Shown here: in pieces, positions 1 through 7,333 of the stretch | Numbering within the stretch: the first letter of the stretch is position 1 | Layout: the number at the start of each line of letters is the position of its first letter | IMG/VR virus record: IMGVR_UViG_3300009181_000116 | Coordinates: 1-48,551 of that record | Strand: one strand, 5' to 3' | From: a virus | Length of the DNA stretch: 48,551 nt | Position numbers and translations under genes: made by a program | Notes under the pieces: generated by a model | The model's database searches: none | Told to the model about the DNA's origin: nothing | The model's input: only the letters and a program-made list of their open reading frames with translations

Positions 1-273
1 GTTTGGCATGCTACGACGAACCAAGCTGATAAGGATTGGATCGTAACCAGCAAGATTACCTGCGGAACCAACTTGACCAGTAGTAAAATTACCACCCATG
101 GTGTTGGCTTCTGAGATGTATTGTTGACGCAAAGCAACTTCTTGATTCTCCAAGAGGACGGCAGTTACCTTCTTCTTGTATGAATCTTGAATTGAAGGGA
201 TCGACTCGTGATTGAGAAGGGGGTCCCATTTTTCTAGTAAAGTGTCGTACGATGAGTTCTGATTGAAATCCAT
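1..273 (-). CDS. 23: Major capsid protein gp23, N-terminal part (runs off the window)
   Basis: Only the first 91 residues are in the window; the gene continues past position 1. The translation begins MDFNQNSSYDTLLEKWDPLL and later reads NLAGYDPILISLVRRSMPN, matching the conserved gp23 region NLAGFDPVLISLIRRAMPN. gp23 forms the hexamers of the T4-like head shell. T4-like capsid proteins carry an N-terminal peptide removed by protease gp21 after an (L/I)-X-E motif; here residues 53-55 are ISE followed by Ala56, so the mature protein probably starts at Ala56. The start is supported by a strong Shine-Dalgarno sequence (AAAGGAGAT, minus strand) about 8 bases upstream. The gene follows gp22, as in T4. 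Its base composition is visibly richer in GC than the fibre genes, as expected for a very highly expressed protein. Confidence 0.95.
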   Translation of the reverse strand, partial: MDFNQNSSYDTLLEKWDPLLNHESIPSIQDSYKKKVTAVLLENQEVALRQQYISEANTMGGNFTTGQVGSAGNLAGYDPILISLVRRSMPN

Positions 274-304
274 TTTAATTTATCTCCTTTTGAGTATAAT
301 GTTA

Positions 305-312
305 GATTTATA
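305..312 (-). promoter_or_regulatory. Candidate T4-type late promoter before gp23
   Basis: The minus strand reads CTATAAATC, a 7/8 match to the T4 late -10 element TATAAATA, placed 32 bases before the gp23 start codon in the short gp22-gp23 gap. The late-promoter reading follows from the T4 family and the presence of gp33 in this window. It is not demonstrated here. Confidence 0.55.
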
Positions 313-325
313 GTAAATTAGTTAC

Positions 326-1243
326 TTACTTCTTTGAGTGACGACCAAGTGCATGTACATAACCAGACATCAAACTATCCGCTTGTGGAATAATCTTTTG
401 TTCGGTCAATGTTTCTGGTTCTCTTGCAACAACTGGTGCTGCCTTGAGATAATTTTCCTTAAGTACCACAAGCTTGTTGTGAAATTCTTGTGGGCTTGTG
501 TAGTTGATACTGTTTGCAAGACTAGCAAGACGCTCTGCGTCAACTTGAGTTAAGTCCGAAACTGCTTCCATGAATACTGCTCGTGCAGCACCTTGGTCAA
601 GTTCTTGCTTAAACTTCATGTTTGTTTGAATCTGCTCGTTCAGTGTGGTTTCTAGTTCTTGATTCTCTGAGAACAGATCCTCAAGAATATCATGCTTGTT
701 TTCTGGAACTTCAATGTAGTGTGTTTCAAACAACGACTTGAGACCACTGATAAAGCTTTCAGAAATTTCTGTGCGAATACCGCTCTCCACAGCCAACTTG
801 TTTTCCTTCATCCACTCATCCACAGCATAGCTCAGATATTCATCTAAACGTGTGGCAAGTTCATTGACTGCATTGCCGACTTCTTGTTCCACAAGAGTGC
901 TGGCTTCGGTCAACATGGCTTGACGAATCGTTTCGGTTCTTTCGTTCAGAGCAGCTTCAAATACAACTGAAGCCTTGCCCATGAATTCTTCGGAAAGATT
1001 TTCACCACTAAAAAGATTCTGAAGTTGTTCGTTCATTGCAGCCTGTGCTCCTTGTGGAGGTGGAGCTTCTACGCCTCCGCTCATTGGGCGAAGACTGCCT
1101 TGATTCTGTTGAGCACGACCCTCAAGCCAGCTCAAATCTTCAGTACCAAGAACAACTCCTTTACCAGAAGCATCCTTGGTGTATGTACGAGCATCAATCA
1201 ATACATTAGACGGTTGAGCAACATTGTTATTTTGTGGTTCCAT
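326..1243 (-). CDS. 22: Prohead core scaffolding protein gp22
   Basis: A 305-residue protein (T4 gp22 has 269). The central part, residues about 125-215, contains WMKENKLAVESGIRTEISES and LFETHYIEVPENK, the hallmark region of gp22. The rest is Glu/Gln-rich and likely helical or coiled-coil, and the C-terminus is basic (ALGRHSKK). gp22 forms the internal core on which the gp23 shell assembles and is destroyed by protease gp21. Many candidate (L/I)-X-E cleavage motifs are visible (LSE 83-85, LTE 111-113, LVE 117-119, ISE 160-162, LFE 171-173, LNE 201-203, LTE 279-281). The gene lies directly upstream of gp23, as in T4, with a TATAAATA promoter-like element 22 bases before its ATG. The N-terminal 65 residues are Gln/Asn/Pro-rich and less clearly related. 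Confidence 0.93.
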   Translation of the reverse strand: MEPQNNNVAQPSNVLIDARTYTKDASGKGVVLGTEDLSWLEGRAQQNQGSLRPMSGGVEAPPPQGAQAAMNEQLQNLFSGENLSEEFMGKASVVFEAALNERTETIRQAMLTEASTLVEQEVGNAVNELATRLDEYLSYAVDEWMKENKLAVESGIRTEISESFISGLKSLFETHYIEVPENKHDILEDLFSENQELETTLNEQIQTNMKFKQELDQGAARAVFMEAVSDLTQVDAERLASLANSINYTSPQEFHNKLVVLKENYLKAAPVVAREPETLTEQKIIPQADSLMSGYVHALGRHSKK

Positions 1244-1265
1244 ATATTAGTTCCTTAGTCTTTCT

Positions 1266-1273
1266 TATTTATA
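1266..1273 (-). promoter_or_regulatory. Candidate T4-type late promoter before gp22
   Basis: A perfect TATAAATA on the minus strand in the gap between the 800-residue gene and gp22, 22 bases before the gp22 ATG and followed by an AAGGAA ribosome-binding site. In a genome this AT-rich some such octamers occur by chance, but this one is intergenic and correctly oriented and spaced. Confidence 0.65.
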
Positions 1274-1293
1274 ATAATTGTTATTTCTGAACA

Positions 1294-3696
1294 TTAAGCT
1301 AGTGATATTTTTGCCGCATCTGCGACTCCTGCTTTTCGAGTTTTGTAATTTGTGTCTAGTAGTCTGGCATTAGCTTCCCAAGTAGAGTCTGTTCCTGGTT
1401 TACGACCTGTCTCTGTCGCCTCAGGTCCTTCTGAAGTTTCTACTGGTTTTTTTGCTGGTTTTTTTAGTTTTTTTGCTGGAGTTCCTGTTGAAGGTTCCGT
1501 TGAAGGTTCTGTTGAAGTTCCTGTTGTGGTATCTGGTTCTTTCTTAGCATTTTCTTTTGAAGTATCTGTAGTCTCTATGTTTGATTTATAGTTTGATTTA
1601 TATTCGGATCTTGGATCAAATGCCATTCGCACTAAATGTTTAGGAAGTTGGTTAAGAACACCTCCCGCCGCTACACCAATAGGATCTATTAGAGGTAGAT
1701 TTTTTGCTCCAGGTATTTTATTAATAAAATATTTTGATAAATTACCTCCTCCAGATAATATATTGGAATAATGATCTCCTTGTTGTTTTACGTTCGCAGG
1801 ATCATATCCTATATCCCCCATAGCACCTAAACCATAAGACGTTGCTTGTCCCCAAGGAGTTGTTGCAGCAACAACTGCACTTTTACCAAGCATCCCAAGA
1901 ACATCTGAAAAACCTTCCGTCATCGGCTGATTTCCAGCTCTGTTTGCTATATCACCACCGCCGCCACCAGTATTTCTGTTGCCTCTATTATCATTACCGT
2001 ATAATTCTAAATTTTCCAGGCTCTTGGCAGCTCTTATTTTCGCTCCTTCAGGATCTGCTTGATCTCTTGCAACTCTTCTTCGCTCTGCATGCTTTGCTGC
2101 CGTTACCAGCTTTACTGTTTGATTCTCGGTATAATCGTCAAAAGTTAATACATTTCCATCAGCATTTCTTCCATAAGGAGCAGCAACATCTCTTTGCTTA
2201 GATCTCTTCAGATAATCATCTGGATTAACAATCTGTCTCTCTTCTTTCTTTTGCGAAGAAACTACCTGATCTACTGTTTGGTTAATTCCAGCATCATCAA
2301 GACGTTTTTGATTTTTTGCTCTATTCCAAGTAACCCATTCTGGAGACCCAATAAGCGGTTCTCCTCTATCTCTAGCTGCTTGTGCATATTGTTCGTTTTC
2401 TTTTCGCATATCACCAATATTTCTTCCATTGGTTCCAGTTTGTTTATCGGCTCTTTGTTCTACAGATTGATTACTGTTAATCACAGGAGAACCTTGAGAA
2501 GAACTCATAAAACCAGGATTAGATGCTGGAGTATTAGGATTTGTTGGAGTAACTTTAAAATCACCAGTTTGAGATGATCTCCTTGGTAATTCAGGAGAAG
2601 GTGCACCTTGAGGAGAAGTCATAAAGCCAGGATTAGATGGCGGATTATTATTTTGTGATTTAGCCGCAAAGTCACCTGTTTTTGATGTAAAAATACCAGT
2701 ACCAGTTGTATTAGGAGTGCCTATAGTATCTTGTTTATTAACAATTCCTGCAGCAACATTTTCTACTCCTCCTGGACGACGATCAGTATCTGCAGGTCTA
2801 CCACTACCAGCAAACATATCTTGATGTTGTGCTTCACCTGAATAATTAGGAGTAATCATCTGATTTGTTTCTGATGCTCCTTGATCTTCATCACCACGCA
2901 TTGGTGTTTGCTCATTTTTAGATGTTGATGCTGCTTTTGGTGTACGAACAGAAGCACCATAACCTAAACGAGCCACAGCAGGAGCTGCTGGATTTGTTTT
3001 ATTCCCACTAGAACTAAGATTAAGATTTGGAGCAGCGTCACCACTAAAATCATATTTAAACGGAACTTTTGCTGAATTATTAAACGGAGAATCCATCTGA
3101 ACCCCATTAACTACAGGATTTCCTAATACATCATTGCCAATAGTATCTCTTTGTGTTCTGCCTGGGGCTGGAGGTCCTACAAAATTTGGACTTGACGGAT
3201 TTCTTGAAAGTTGAGCTACTCGGTTATTATGTAATGTAATCTGATCTGCCAAATCCATATCTTGACCATTAGTTGCCGAACTTTTGAAAAATTTATTAAA
3301 TGTTTTTTTAGTTTGAGATTGATTATTGATTGATTTTGATACACCATTAATATTTGGGCTAGAACCTAAACCGCTAGTTTTATTTGTTTCTATATTAGAT
3401 TGTACACCAGCAACAGGAGCAACTGGTTGTGGGTTTTTTGGTAATAATAACCGATTCCAAACATCTTGTACTCCAGGTTGAGGCTGATTAAATGTTGGCG
3501 AAGATGCAGTCTGATTAAATGTTGGCGAAGATGCCGTTTGATTAAATGATGGAGATTGTTGTGATTTTTTATTATTTAAAACAAGAGGATTGGTATTAGA
3601 AATAACTGCTTCAGACAAATTGCCAGTAATCGAACCAATACAATTAAATATTGATTGTTGTTTATCTTTTTCTGATTGGAATTTTGATTTACTCAT
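1294..3696 (-). CDS. Large low-complexity head-locus protein of unknown function (800 residues)
   Basis: Not recognised. It sits between protease gp21 and scaffold gp22, where T4 has no gene. Most of it is rich in Asn, Gln, Ser, Thr, Pro and Gly and likely disordered. Tandem SSPTFNQTA-type repeats are at about residues 47-71. Two copies of a TGDF...SNPGFM(T/S)S.QG.P unit are at about 340-365 and 377-404. A charged module at about 502-568 starts APYGRNADGN and includes ENQTVK, KHAERRR and PEGAKIRAAKS; it recurs almost unchanged in the 188-residue plus-strand protein at 37.3 kb. Residues 595-690 are Gly/Ala-rich and less polar. The C-terminus is Thr/Pro/Lys-rich (PAKKLKKPAKKP). An LSE-Ala motif at 27-30 could be a gp21 cleavage site. 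Location and composition suggest an internal or scaffold-associated head protein, but this is inference. There is no clear Shine-Dalgarno sequence before the ATG. Confidence 0.6.
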   Translation of the reverse strand: MSKSKFQSEKDKQQSIFNCIGSITGNLSEAVISNTNPLVLNNKKSQQSPSFNQTASSPTFNQTASSPTFNQPQPGVQDVWNRLLLPKNPQPVAPVAGVQSNIETNKTSGLGSSPNINGVSKSINNQSQTKKTFNKFFKSSATNGQDMDLADQITLHNNRVAQLSRNPSSPNFVGPPAPGRTQRDTIGNDVLGNPVVNGVQMDSPFNNSAKVPFKYDFSGDAAPNLNLSSSGNKTNPAAPAVARLGYGASVRTPKAASTSKNEQTPMRGDEDQGASETNQMITPNYSGEAQHQDMFAGSGRPADTDRRPGGVENVAAGIVNKQDTIGTPNTTGTGIFTSKTGDFAAKSQNNNPPSNPGFMTSPQGAPSPELPRRSSQTGDFKVTPTNPNTPASNPGFMSSSQGSPVINSNQSVEQRADKQTGTNGRNIGDMRKENEQYAQAARDRGEPLIGSPEWVTWNRAKNQKRLDDAGINQTVDQVVSSQKKEERQIVNPDDYLKRSKQRDVAAPYGRNADGNVLTFDDYTENQTVKLVTAAKHAERRRVARDQADPEGAKIRAAKSLENLELYGNDNRGNRNTGGGGGDIANRAGNQPMTEGFSDVLGMLGKSAVVAATTPWGQATSYGLGAMGDIGYDPANVKQQGDHYSNILSGGGNLSKYFINKIPGAKNLPLIDPIGVAAGGVLNQLPKHLVRMAFDPRSEYKSNYKSNIETTDTSKENAKKEPDTTTGTSTEPSTEPSTGTPAKKLKKPAKKPVETSEGPEATETGRKPGTDSTWEANARLLDTNYKTRKAGVADAAKISLA
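1993..2193 (-). repeat. Duplicated coding module, copy A (partner at 37320-37529, opposite strand)
   Basis: About 67 codons encoding APYGRNADGN...TENQTVK...AERRRVARDQADPEGAKIRAAKS..NL.LY. The partner reads APYGRDAEGN...TENQTVK...AERRSLARDRADPEGKKIRAAKS..NLKLY. The DNA is also closely similar by eye: both share GAGCAGATCCTGAAGGA-like and AATAAGAGCTGCCAAGAGC stretches, far above what protein conservation alone requires. The two copies lie in inverted orientation about 35 kb apart. Confidence 0.85.
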
Positions 3697-3755
3697 TTTA
3701 ATCGTTTTAGAAAATTTTCAAAAAGTTTAATTGCCTTTGCCTCTAATTGTCTACT

Positions 3756-4340
3756 CTAAGTCTTCTTGAGTTCTCTGTGGTATCGTTCAATCTCTTGTTC
3801 AACCAAAATACCATTGTCCCAAATCCATTCTTTACCTTCCATGATGCCGTTTACAAACGCACCAGGAGCACTAGGATCCGCAACAATATCCACTGCACTA
3901 AGAGTGAAATCTTTGCATACTTCGCTGTAACCATTCTTTGGACTCAATGAACCCATTCCTCGTGTGGACACACCAAGACTAGCTCCTTCGTTGATAAGAC
4001 TCTTTACGATCTCTCCCATCGGAGTACCCATGATTTTTGCACGACCATGAACATCTTTTCCGCTATTTCTGAACTCTAGAATTATATGAGAAACACGATC
4101 CAAATTAACAACAGGATTTGTTGGATGGTTCAACTCACCAAATGCTCTCTTGTTTTGAACATACTCTCGGTCATAACGACGAGCTTCATTCATAAGAATT
4201 TGAGTTGGATACATTCTCTTGTTGCGATTGAGTGTGTCTGATTGCATAAAGACACCTTCAATGAAATAATTCTTTCCTCCACCATCAGCGGCTTCGGTTA
4301 GAAATTTAACGTCCTGAGATGTTTCGGTTATTAGCTTCAT
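3756..4340 (-). CDS. 21: Prohead core protease gp21
   Basis: A 194-residue serine protease (T4 gp21 has 212) that activates in the prohead, cleaves scaffold and capsid proteins and then itself. Family marks are present: FMQSDTLNRNKRMYP near the N-terminus, the catalytic His in FGELNHP (His72), the catalytic Ser in LGVSTRGMG (Ser125) and the following DIVADPSAPGAFV segment (Asp151/Asp155) typical of this herpesvirus-type/S78-like protease family. It lies downstream of the two prohead core genes with only a 3-base gap, implying co-translation. A large extra gene separates it from gp22, unlike T4. The ATG has no strong Shine-Dalgarno sequence, consistent with translational coupling to the upstream gene. 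Confidence 0.94.
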   Translation of the reverse strand: MKLITETSQDVKFLTEAADGGGKNYFIEGVFMQSDTLNRNKRMYPTQILMNEARRYDREYVQNKRAFGELNHPTNPVVNLDRVSHIILEFRNSGKDVHGRAKIMGTPMGEIVKSLINEGASLGVSTRGMGSLSPKNGYSEVCKDFTLSAVDIVADPSAPGAFVNGIMEGKEWIWDNGILVEQEIERYHRELKKT

Positions 4341-4343
4341 GAA

Positions 4344-4763
4344 TTAATATCCATCTGAATCAGAAGAGCTAGAACCACCAGATTGTGGCATAATCTGAGG
4401 CATAGAGTTTTGAACTGGAGGAGCAGATTGAGTGGTTTCTTCTTCGCCTTCTTCGCCTTCTTCTTCGCCGCCTTCGTCGCCTTCTTCTTCGCCTTCTTCA
4501 TTTATTGCAGCACTAACAGTTTTGCGGCGATTCTTTAGATAACCATCGGTTTTGTCTTCATCTCCATCATTATCAATATCACCATCTTCTTCTCCGACAG
4601 GATCTAGTTCTTCAAAAATAGCAGGAGCATAAGCTTCAAACTTTTCATCAAGAGCAGCATTCAATTTTTCATTAAGAGTGTCACGAATCACTCCCTGTGC
4701 TTGAGCAAGATTTTCGTTCATAACTAGTCGAATAAATGAGTGAATTTGATTATTTGTTTCCAT
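4344..4763 (-). CDS. Acidic prohead core protein (gp67/gp68-like)
   Basis: A 139-residue, very acidic protein placed between gp20 and gp21, where T4 encodes the prohead core proteins gp67 and gp68. Residues 1-50 are helical ([20 protein letters not shown]). Residues about 56-70 form a Ca-loop-like acidic motif ([18 protein letters not shown]) followed by [12 protein letters not shown]. Residues 88-110 are almost pure Glu/Gly, and the C-terminus is a Ser/Gly/Pro tail ending SSSSDSDGY. The T4 counterpart gp67 is likewise highly acidic and is cut to small internal peptides. The gene overlaps the upstream core gene by 14 bases. Which of gp67 or gp68 it corresponds to cannot be decided by eye. Confidence 0.7.
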   Translation of the reverse strand: METNNQIHSFIRLVMNENLAQAQGVIRDTLNEKLNAALDEKFEAYAPAIFEELDPVGEEDGDIDNDGDEDKTDGYLKNRRKTVSAAINEEGEEEGDEGGEEEGEEGEEETTQSAPPVQNSMPQIMPQSGGSSSSDSDGY

Positions 4764-5163
4764 TTTTAGTACTTTCTATTTTTGCTAAATTTAATATGCG
4801 ATTAAATGATTCTTGTGATTCTGAGAGTAATTTAACTAAACGTTGTCTGTTATCAGTATTTAGACTTTTATATAGTTTACCCACGGAATCTTGTTGAGAT
4901 TCGTCCAAAATACCAACAGCTCCGTCTCGTAATTGGTATGAATTTTCAGGGACAAATTGAGTCATTACAATTGGTTCTGGCTTTAATGATTCTAATTGAA
5001 TTTGAATAGGTTCTAATAATTTTAGTATATTTTTACTCTCTTCTAGATAGACTTGCTCCATCATAATAGAAGCTCGATCATTCAAATACTCCTTAATAAC
5101 AGTATTAAATTGATCGGGTTTACCCCTAAGAATCATCTGGACTAGTCTATTTGCGGTGCTCAT
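4750..5163 (-). CDS. Putative prohead core protein (gp68-like position)
   Basis: A 137-residue, mostly helical protein between the portal and the acidic core protein. The N-terminus ([20 protein letters not shown], then [15 protein letters not shown]) has the same start style as T4-like core proteins. A second part, about 75-130, reads [20 protein letters not shown] then a helical [14 protein letters not shown]. It overlaps the portal C-terminal ORF by 4 bases and the next gene by 14 bases, so the set is translated as one unit. Assignment to the prohead core comes mainly from gene order; the sequence alone would not prove it. LLSE at about 113-116 is a possible gp21 cleavage motif. Confidence 0.55.
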   Translation of the reverse strand: MSTANRLVQMILRGKPDQFNTVIKEYLNDRASIMMEQVYLEESKNILKLLEPIQIQLESLKPEPIVMTQFVPENSYQLRDGAVGILDESQQDSVGKLYKSLNTDNRQRLVKLLSESQESFNRILNLAKIESTKNGNK

Positions 5164-5789
5164 TGTTGGGGTGGTTGTTCGCCTTCTGGCTGTTGTTCTT
5201 CTTCTTGACCAGGCTCTTCTCCTGCTAACATTTGCTGATATGCCTGTGCTTCTTGCGCTTCGATTTGTTTCTGCATTTCTCTATTTATCTGTGCGTCAAT
5301 TTCAATAATGTCCTCATCGGTCTGTTTCAAGAAATTCTTACGAACATACTCTGCAGAAAAGAAACGACCAACATAAGGAGTCACAGCAGCAATAATGTCT
5401 AGACGTTCACGAAGAATGTCGTTGTTCTTGAGTTCAGCAAAATAAGAATCATTATTAAATTTAAAACCAATATCTTGAACAATTCTGTTCCAATCTTCTT
5501 CAGTCATCAACCCTTTAAGAATTACTTGAGTCTTTAAAAGATCAAAAAATATACTGCTAAATCGTTGTCGTAAACGGTCAACAAATTTATTAAATTTAAC
5601 TTCGTCACGAGTAATCTCAGCACTTTTGCCCATATTAAAACCACCATCAGGCATCATGCGTGATAGGGGAACACCAAGAGCTCGGTAAAGCTTTTGTAGT
5701 AGATAATTAACATCATCCATTTGACCAAGATTTTGACCACCATCAAGAGTGCTGATTTCTGTACCACGACCACCATCACGTCGAGGCAT
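5160..5789 (-). CDS. 20: Portal protein gp20, C-terminal ORF (split portal)
   Basis: A 209-residue ORF that continues the portal. It opens MPRRDGGRGTEISTLDGGQN, then LGQMDDVNYLLQKLYRALGVPLSRM, matching the middle of gp20 (T4-like: EDYWLPRREGGRGTEV...NLGQMDDV). The C-terminus is Gln/Glu/Pro-rich, as is usual for portals. It starts at a TGATG junction where the first portal ORF stops. The two ORFs add up to 528 residues against 524 for T4 gp20, so nothing else is missing. Adding a single G (TACTG-G-ATGCC) would restore ...EDYW-MPRR. Either the portal is truly made as two coupled polypeptides, or the ribosome shifts frame, or the sequence has a one-base deletion. Confidence 0.9.
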   Translation of the reverse strand: MPRRDGGRGTEISTLDGGQNLGQMDDVNYLLQKLYRALGVPLSRMMPDGGFNMGKSAEITRDEVKFNKFVDRLRQRFSSIFFDLLKTQVILKGLMTEEDWNRIVQDIGFKFNNDSYFAELKNNDILRERLDIIAAVTPYVGRFFSAEYVRKNFLKQTDEDIIEIDAQINREMQKQIEAQEAQAYQQMLAGEEPGQEEEQQPEGEQPPQQ

Positions 5790-6748
5790 CAGTAATCTTC
5801 GAGCATGCTCATATGATTACGCTCATCTTTGATTTCGCCAGTGCTAGGATCATAAATTGTTTTATTACGATATCGGTTCATGATTTCACGAAGATATTGT
5901 TCTGCCTTTTGCTTTGGCAAATTACCAACGTCTACGTAAAATACTCGTCGTTCTGGAGCACGAGAAATTCTGTAGATGGCTACAGCATCTTCAATCTGCC
6001 GAAGAAGATTTAGGGGTCGAACTGCCTTCTGCAAATAACCAACTACACGTTTTGTGGTGGAGTCAATAATACCAGAATGAACATAAGCAATTGTATCTGG
6101 TGCAATTTTCCATCCCGTTGGATTTGTTGGAAAGTTTGCTTCCTTATCTGTGTCAGTATAAACATAATATTCTTGAATACTTTTAATCGGGGAAAAAGGA
6201 GCAGCACCACCATAAACAGTCTTATCCTTTTCTACTTTTCTGACCTTTTTAATCTTCACAGGATCAATAGGAACCAACTCAATAATACCTTTTCGAATAT
6301 CGTTTTTATCAATTTTTTTATAATAAAATGTCTTGGCATCAATAAACCATCTTCTAAAAATATCATGAGATTTGTTTGAAAAATCTAAAAGTTTTAATAT
6401 GTGATTGAATTCACTATAAATTTTAGTTTTAATAACTTCAGAAAGATTCACTCTATCTAAATCTAACTTGATAGGTTTTCTGTCCAAATCTAGCACAATA
6501 GACTCATTAACAATATCCTCAATAGCAGCATCCACTTCTGGATGCAATGCCATAGATCTATAATGAGTAATTAATTGATTTTCGTCTCTGGCATTTCCAG
6601 AAAAATCAGCAAATGTTCCAAAAACTCCACCAGTTTCTAAAACATAAGAACCATCATAACTGTCGGGAGTAATGACTTCGGGATTTACAGGAGTATTTTC
6701 CTGTGCCTTTTTTTTGCCTATTGTAAAACCAAATAATTCTAATTCCAT
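5789..6748 (-). CDS. 20: Portal protein gp20, N-terminal ORF (split portal)
   Basis: 319 residues covering the first 60% of the dodecameric portal (head-tail connector and packaging channel). Family features: GGVFGTFADFSG, LITHYRSMALHPEVDAAIED, IVNESIVLD, and the conserved stretch RPLNLLRQIEDAVAIYRISR with APERRVFYVDVGNLP. The ORF ends at ...NHMSMLEDY-TGA exactly where the family has Trp followed by LPRREGG. The first codon has a GAGG ribosome-binding site. A TATAAATA octamer lies 2 bases upstream of the ATG, too close to serve this start as a normal late promoter. The gene follows tail tube gp19, as in T4. Confidence 0.93.
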   Translation of the reverse strand: MELELFGFTIGKKKAQENTPVNPEVITPDSYDGSYVLETGGVFGTFADFSGNARDENQLITHYRSMALHPEVDAAIEDIVNESIVLDLDRKPIKLDLDRVNLSEVIKTKIYSEFNHILKLLDFSNKSHDIFRRWFIDAKTFYYKKIDKNDIRKGIIELVPIDPVKIKKVRKVEKDKTVYGGAAPFSPIKSIQEYYVYTDTDKEANFPTNPTGWKIAPDTIAYVHSGIIDSTTKRVVGYLQKAVRPLNLLRQIEDAVAIYRISRAPERRVFYVDVGNLPKQKAEQYLREIMNRYRNKTIYDPSTGEIKDERNHMSMLEDY

Positions 6749-6767
6749 AATATTTATATCCTCAAAT

Positions 6768-7322
6768 TTAAGTTACTGCATCATATTCAAAGTGACTATA
6801 CGCTATACCCACTGCAAAACTAACAAGAGTATTATCCGCTCCCATATCTAGGCTAATTTCACCAATGGTAATTGGCCAACAATTTTTTAAAATAAAATTG
6901 CGTTTATTTGTGGTATTTCCATTAGTGTCTAAATGACTTACTGACCAATCAGTACTGAAATGATTTTTTAAATCCAAAGATTTAGAAACGTTTGTTCCGT
7001 GATCATTTATTTCATTACTCCAAGCATGAAATGCTTCAAATAGCCTTTCTTTGCCCTTTGGTTTGTCGTCTAGAACTGTTATCTGCCATGGCGAATATAC
7101 TCTATCTCCTGGATAATTGACCGTTCTTCCTCTCCAATTAACTGGAATTACTGAGATAGTAGAAGCAGGAAGGCTAGCTGCTCTGACATGAATTTGATTT
7201 TTTGTAAAATCAGAAAATTTAGTAGTGCCTCTACCACCAATACTACCAGAAACAAGAAATCTGTTTTGTCTTGTGCCACCACCAAATTTAGTAATAAAGT
7301 CTGTTATATGATTTCCTGCCAT
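6768..7322 (-). CDS. 19: Tail tube protein gp19
   Basis: 184 residues (T4 gp19 has 163). It forms the inner tube of the contractile tail. Recognisable features: FGGGTRQNRFLVSG at the N-terminus, HVRAASLPASTISVIPVNWRGR, then the central motif YPGDRVYSPWQITVLDD followed by FEAFHAWSNEIN, and a C-terminal strand region ending IAYSHFEYD. It lies between sheath gp18 and portal gp20, as in T4, and has an AAAGGAA ribosome-binding site. A more divergent protein with the same fold pattern is encoded on the plus strand at 35.8 kb. Confidence 0.92.
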   Translation of the reverse strand: MAGNHITDFITKFGGGTRQNRFLVSGSIGGRGTTKFSDFTKNQIHVRAASLPASTISVIPVNWRGRTVNYPGDRVYSPWQITVLDDKPKGKERLFEAFHAWSNEINDHGTNVSKSLDLKNHFSTDWSVSHLDTNGNTTNKRNFILKNCWPITIGEISLDMGADNTLVSFAVGIAYSHFEYDAVT

Positions 7323-7333
7323 TTTAATTCCTT

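Noticed and set aside
6751-6758. TATAAATA octamer just before the portal ATG
   Set aside because: It lies only 2 bases from the start codon and inside the ribosome-binding spacer, so a late promoter here could not produce a normal gp20 message. Likely chance in AT-rich DNA.
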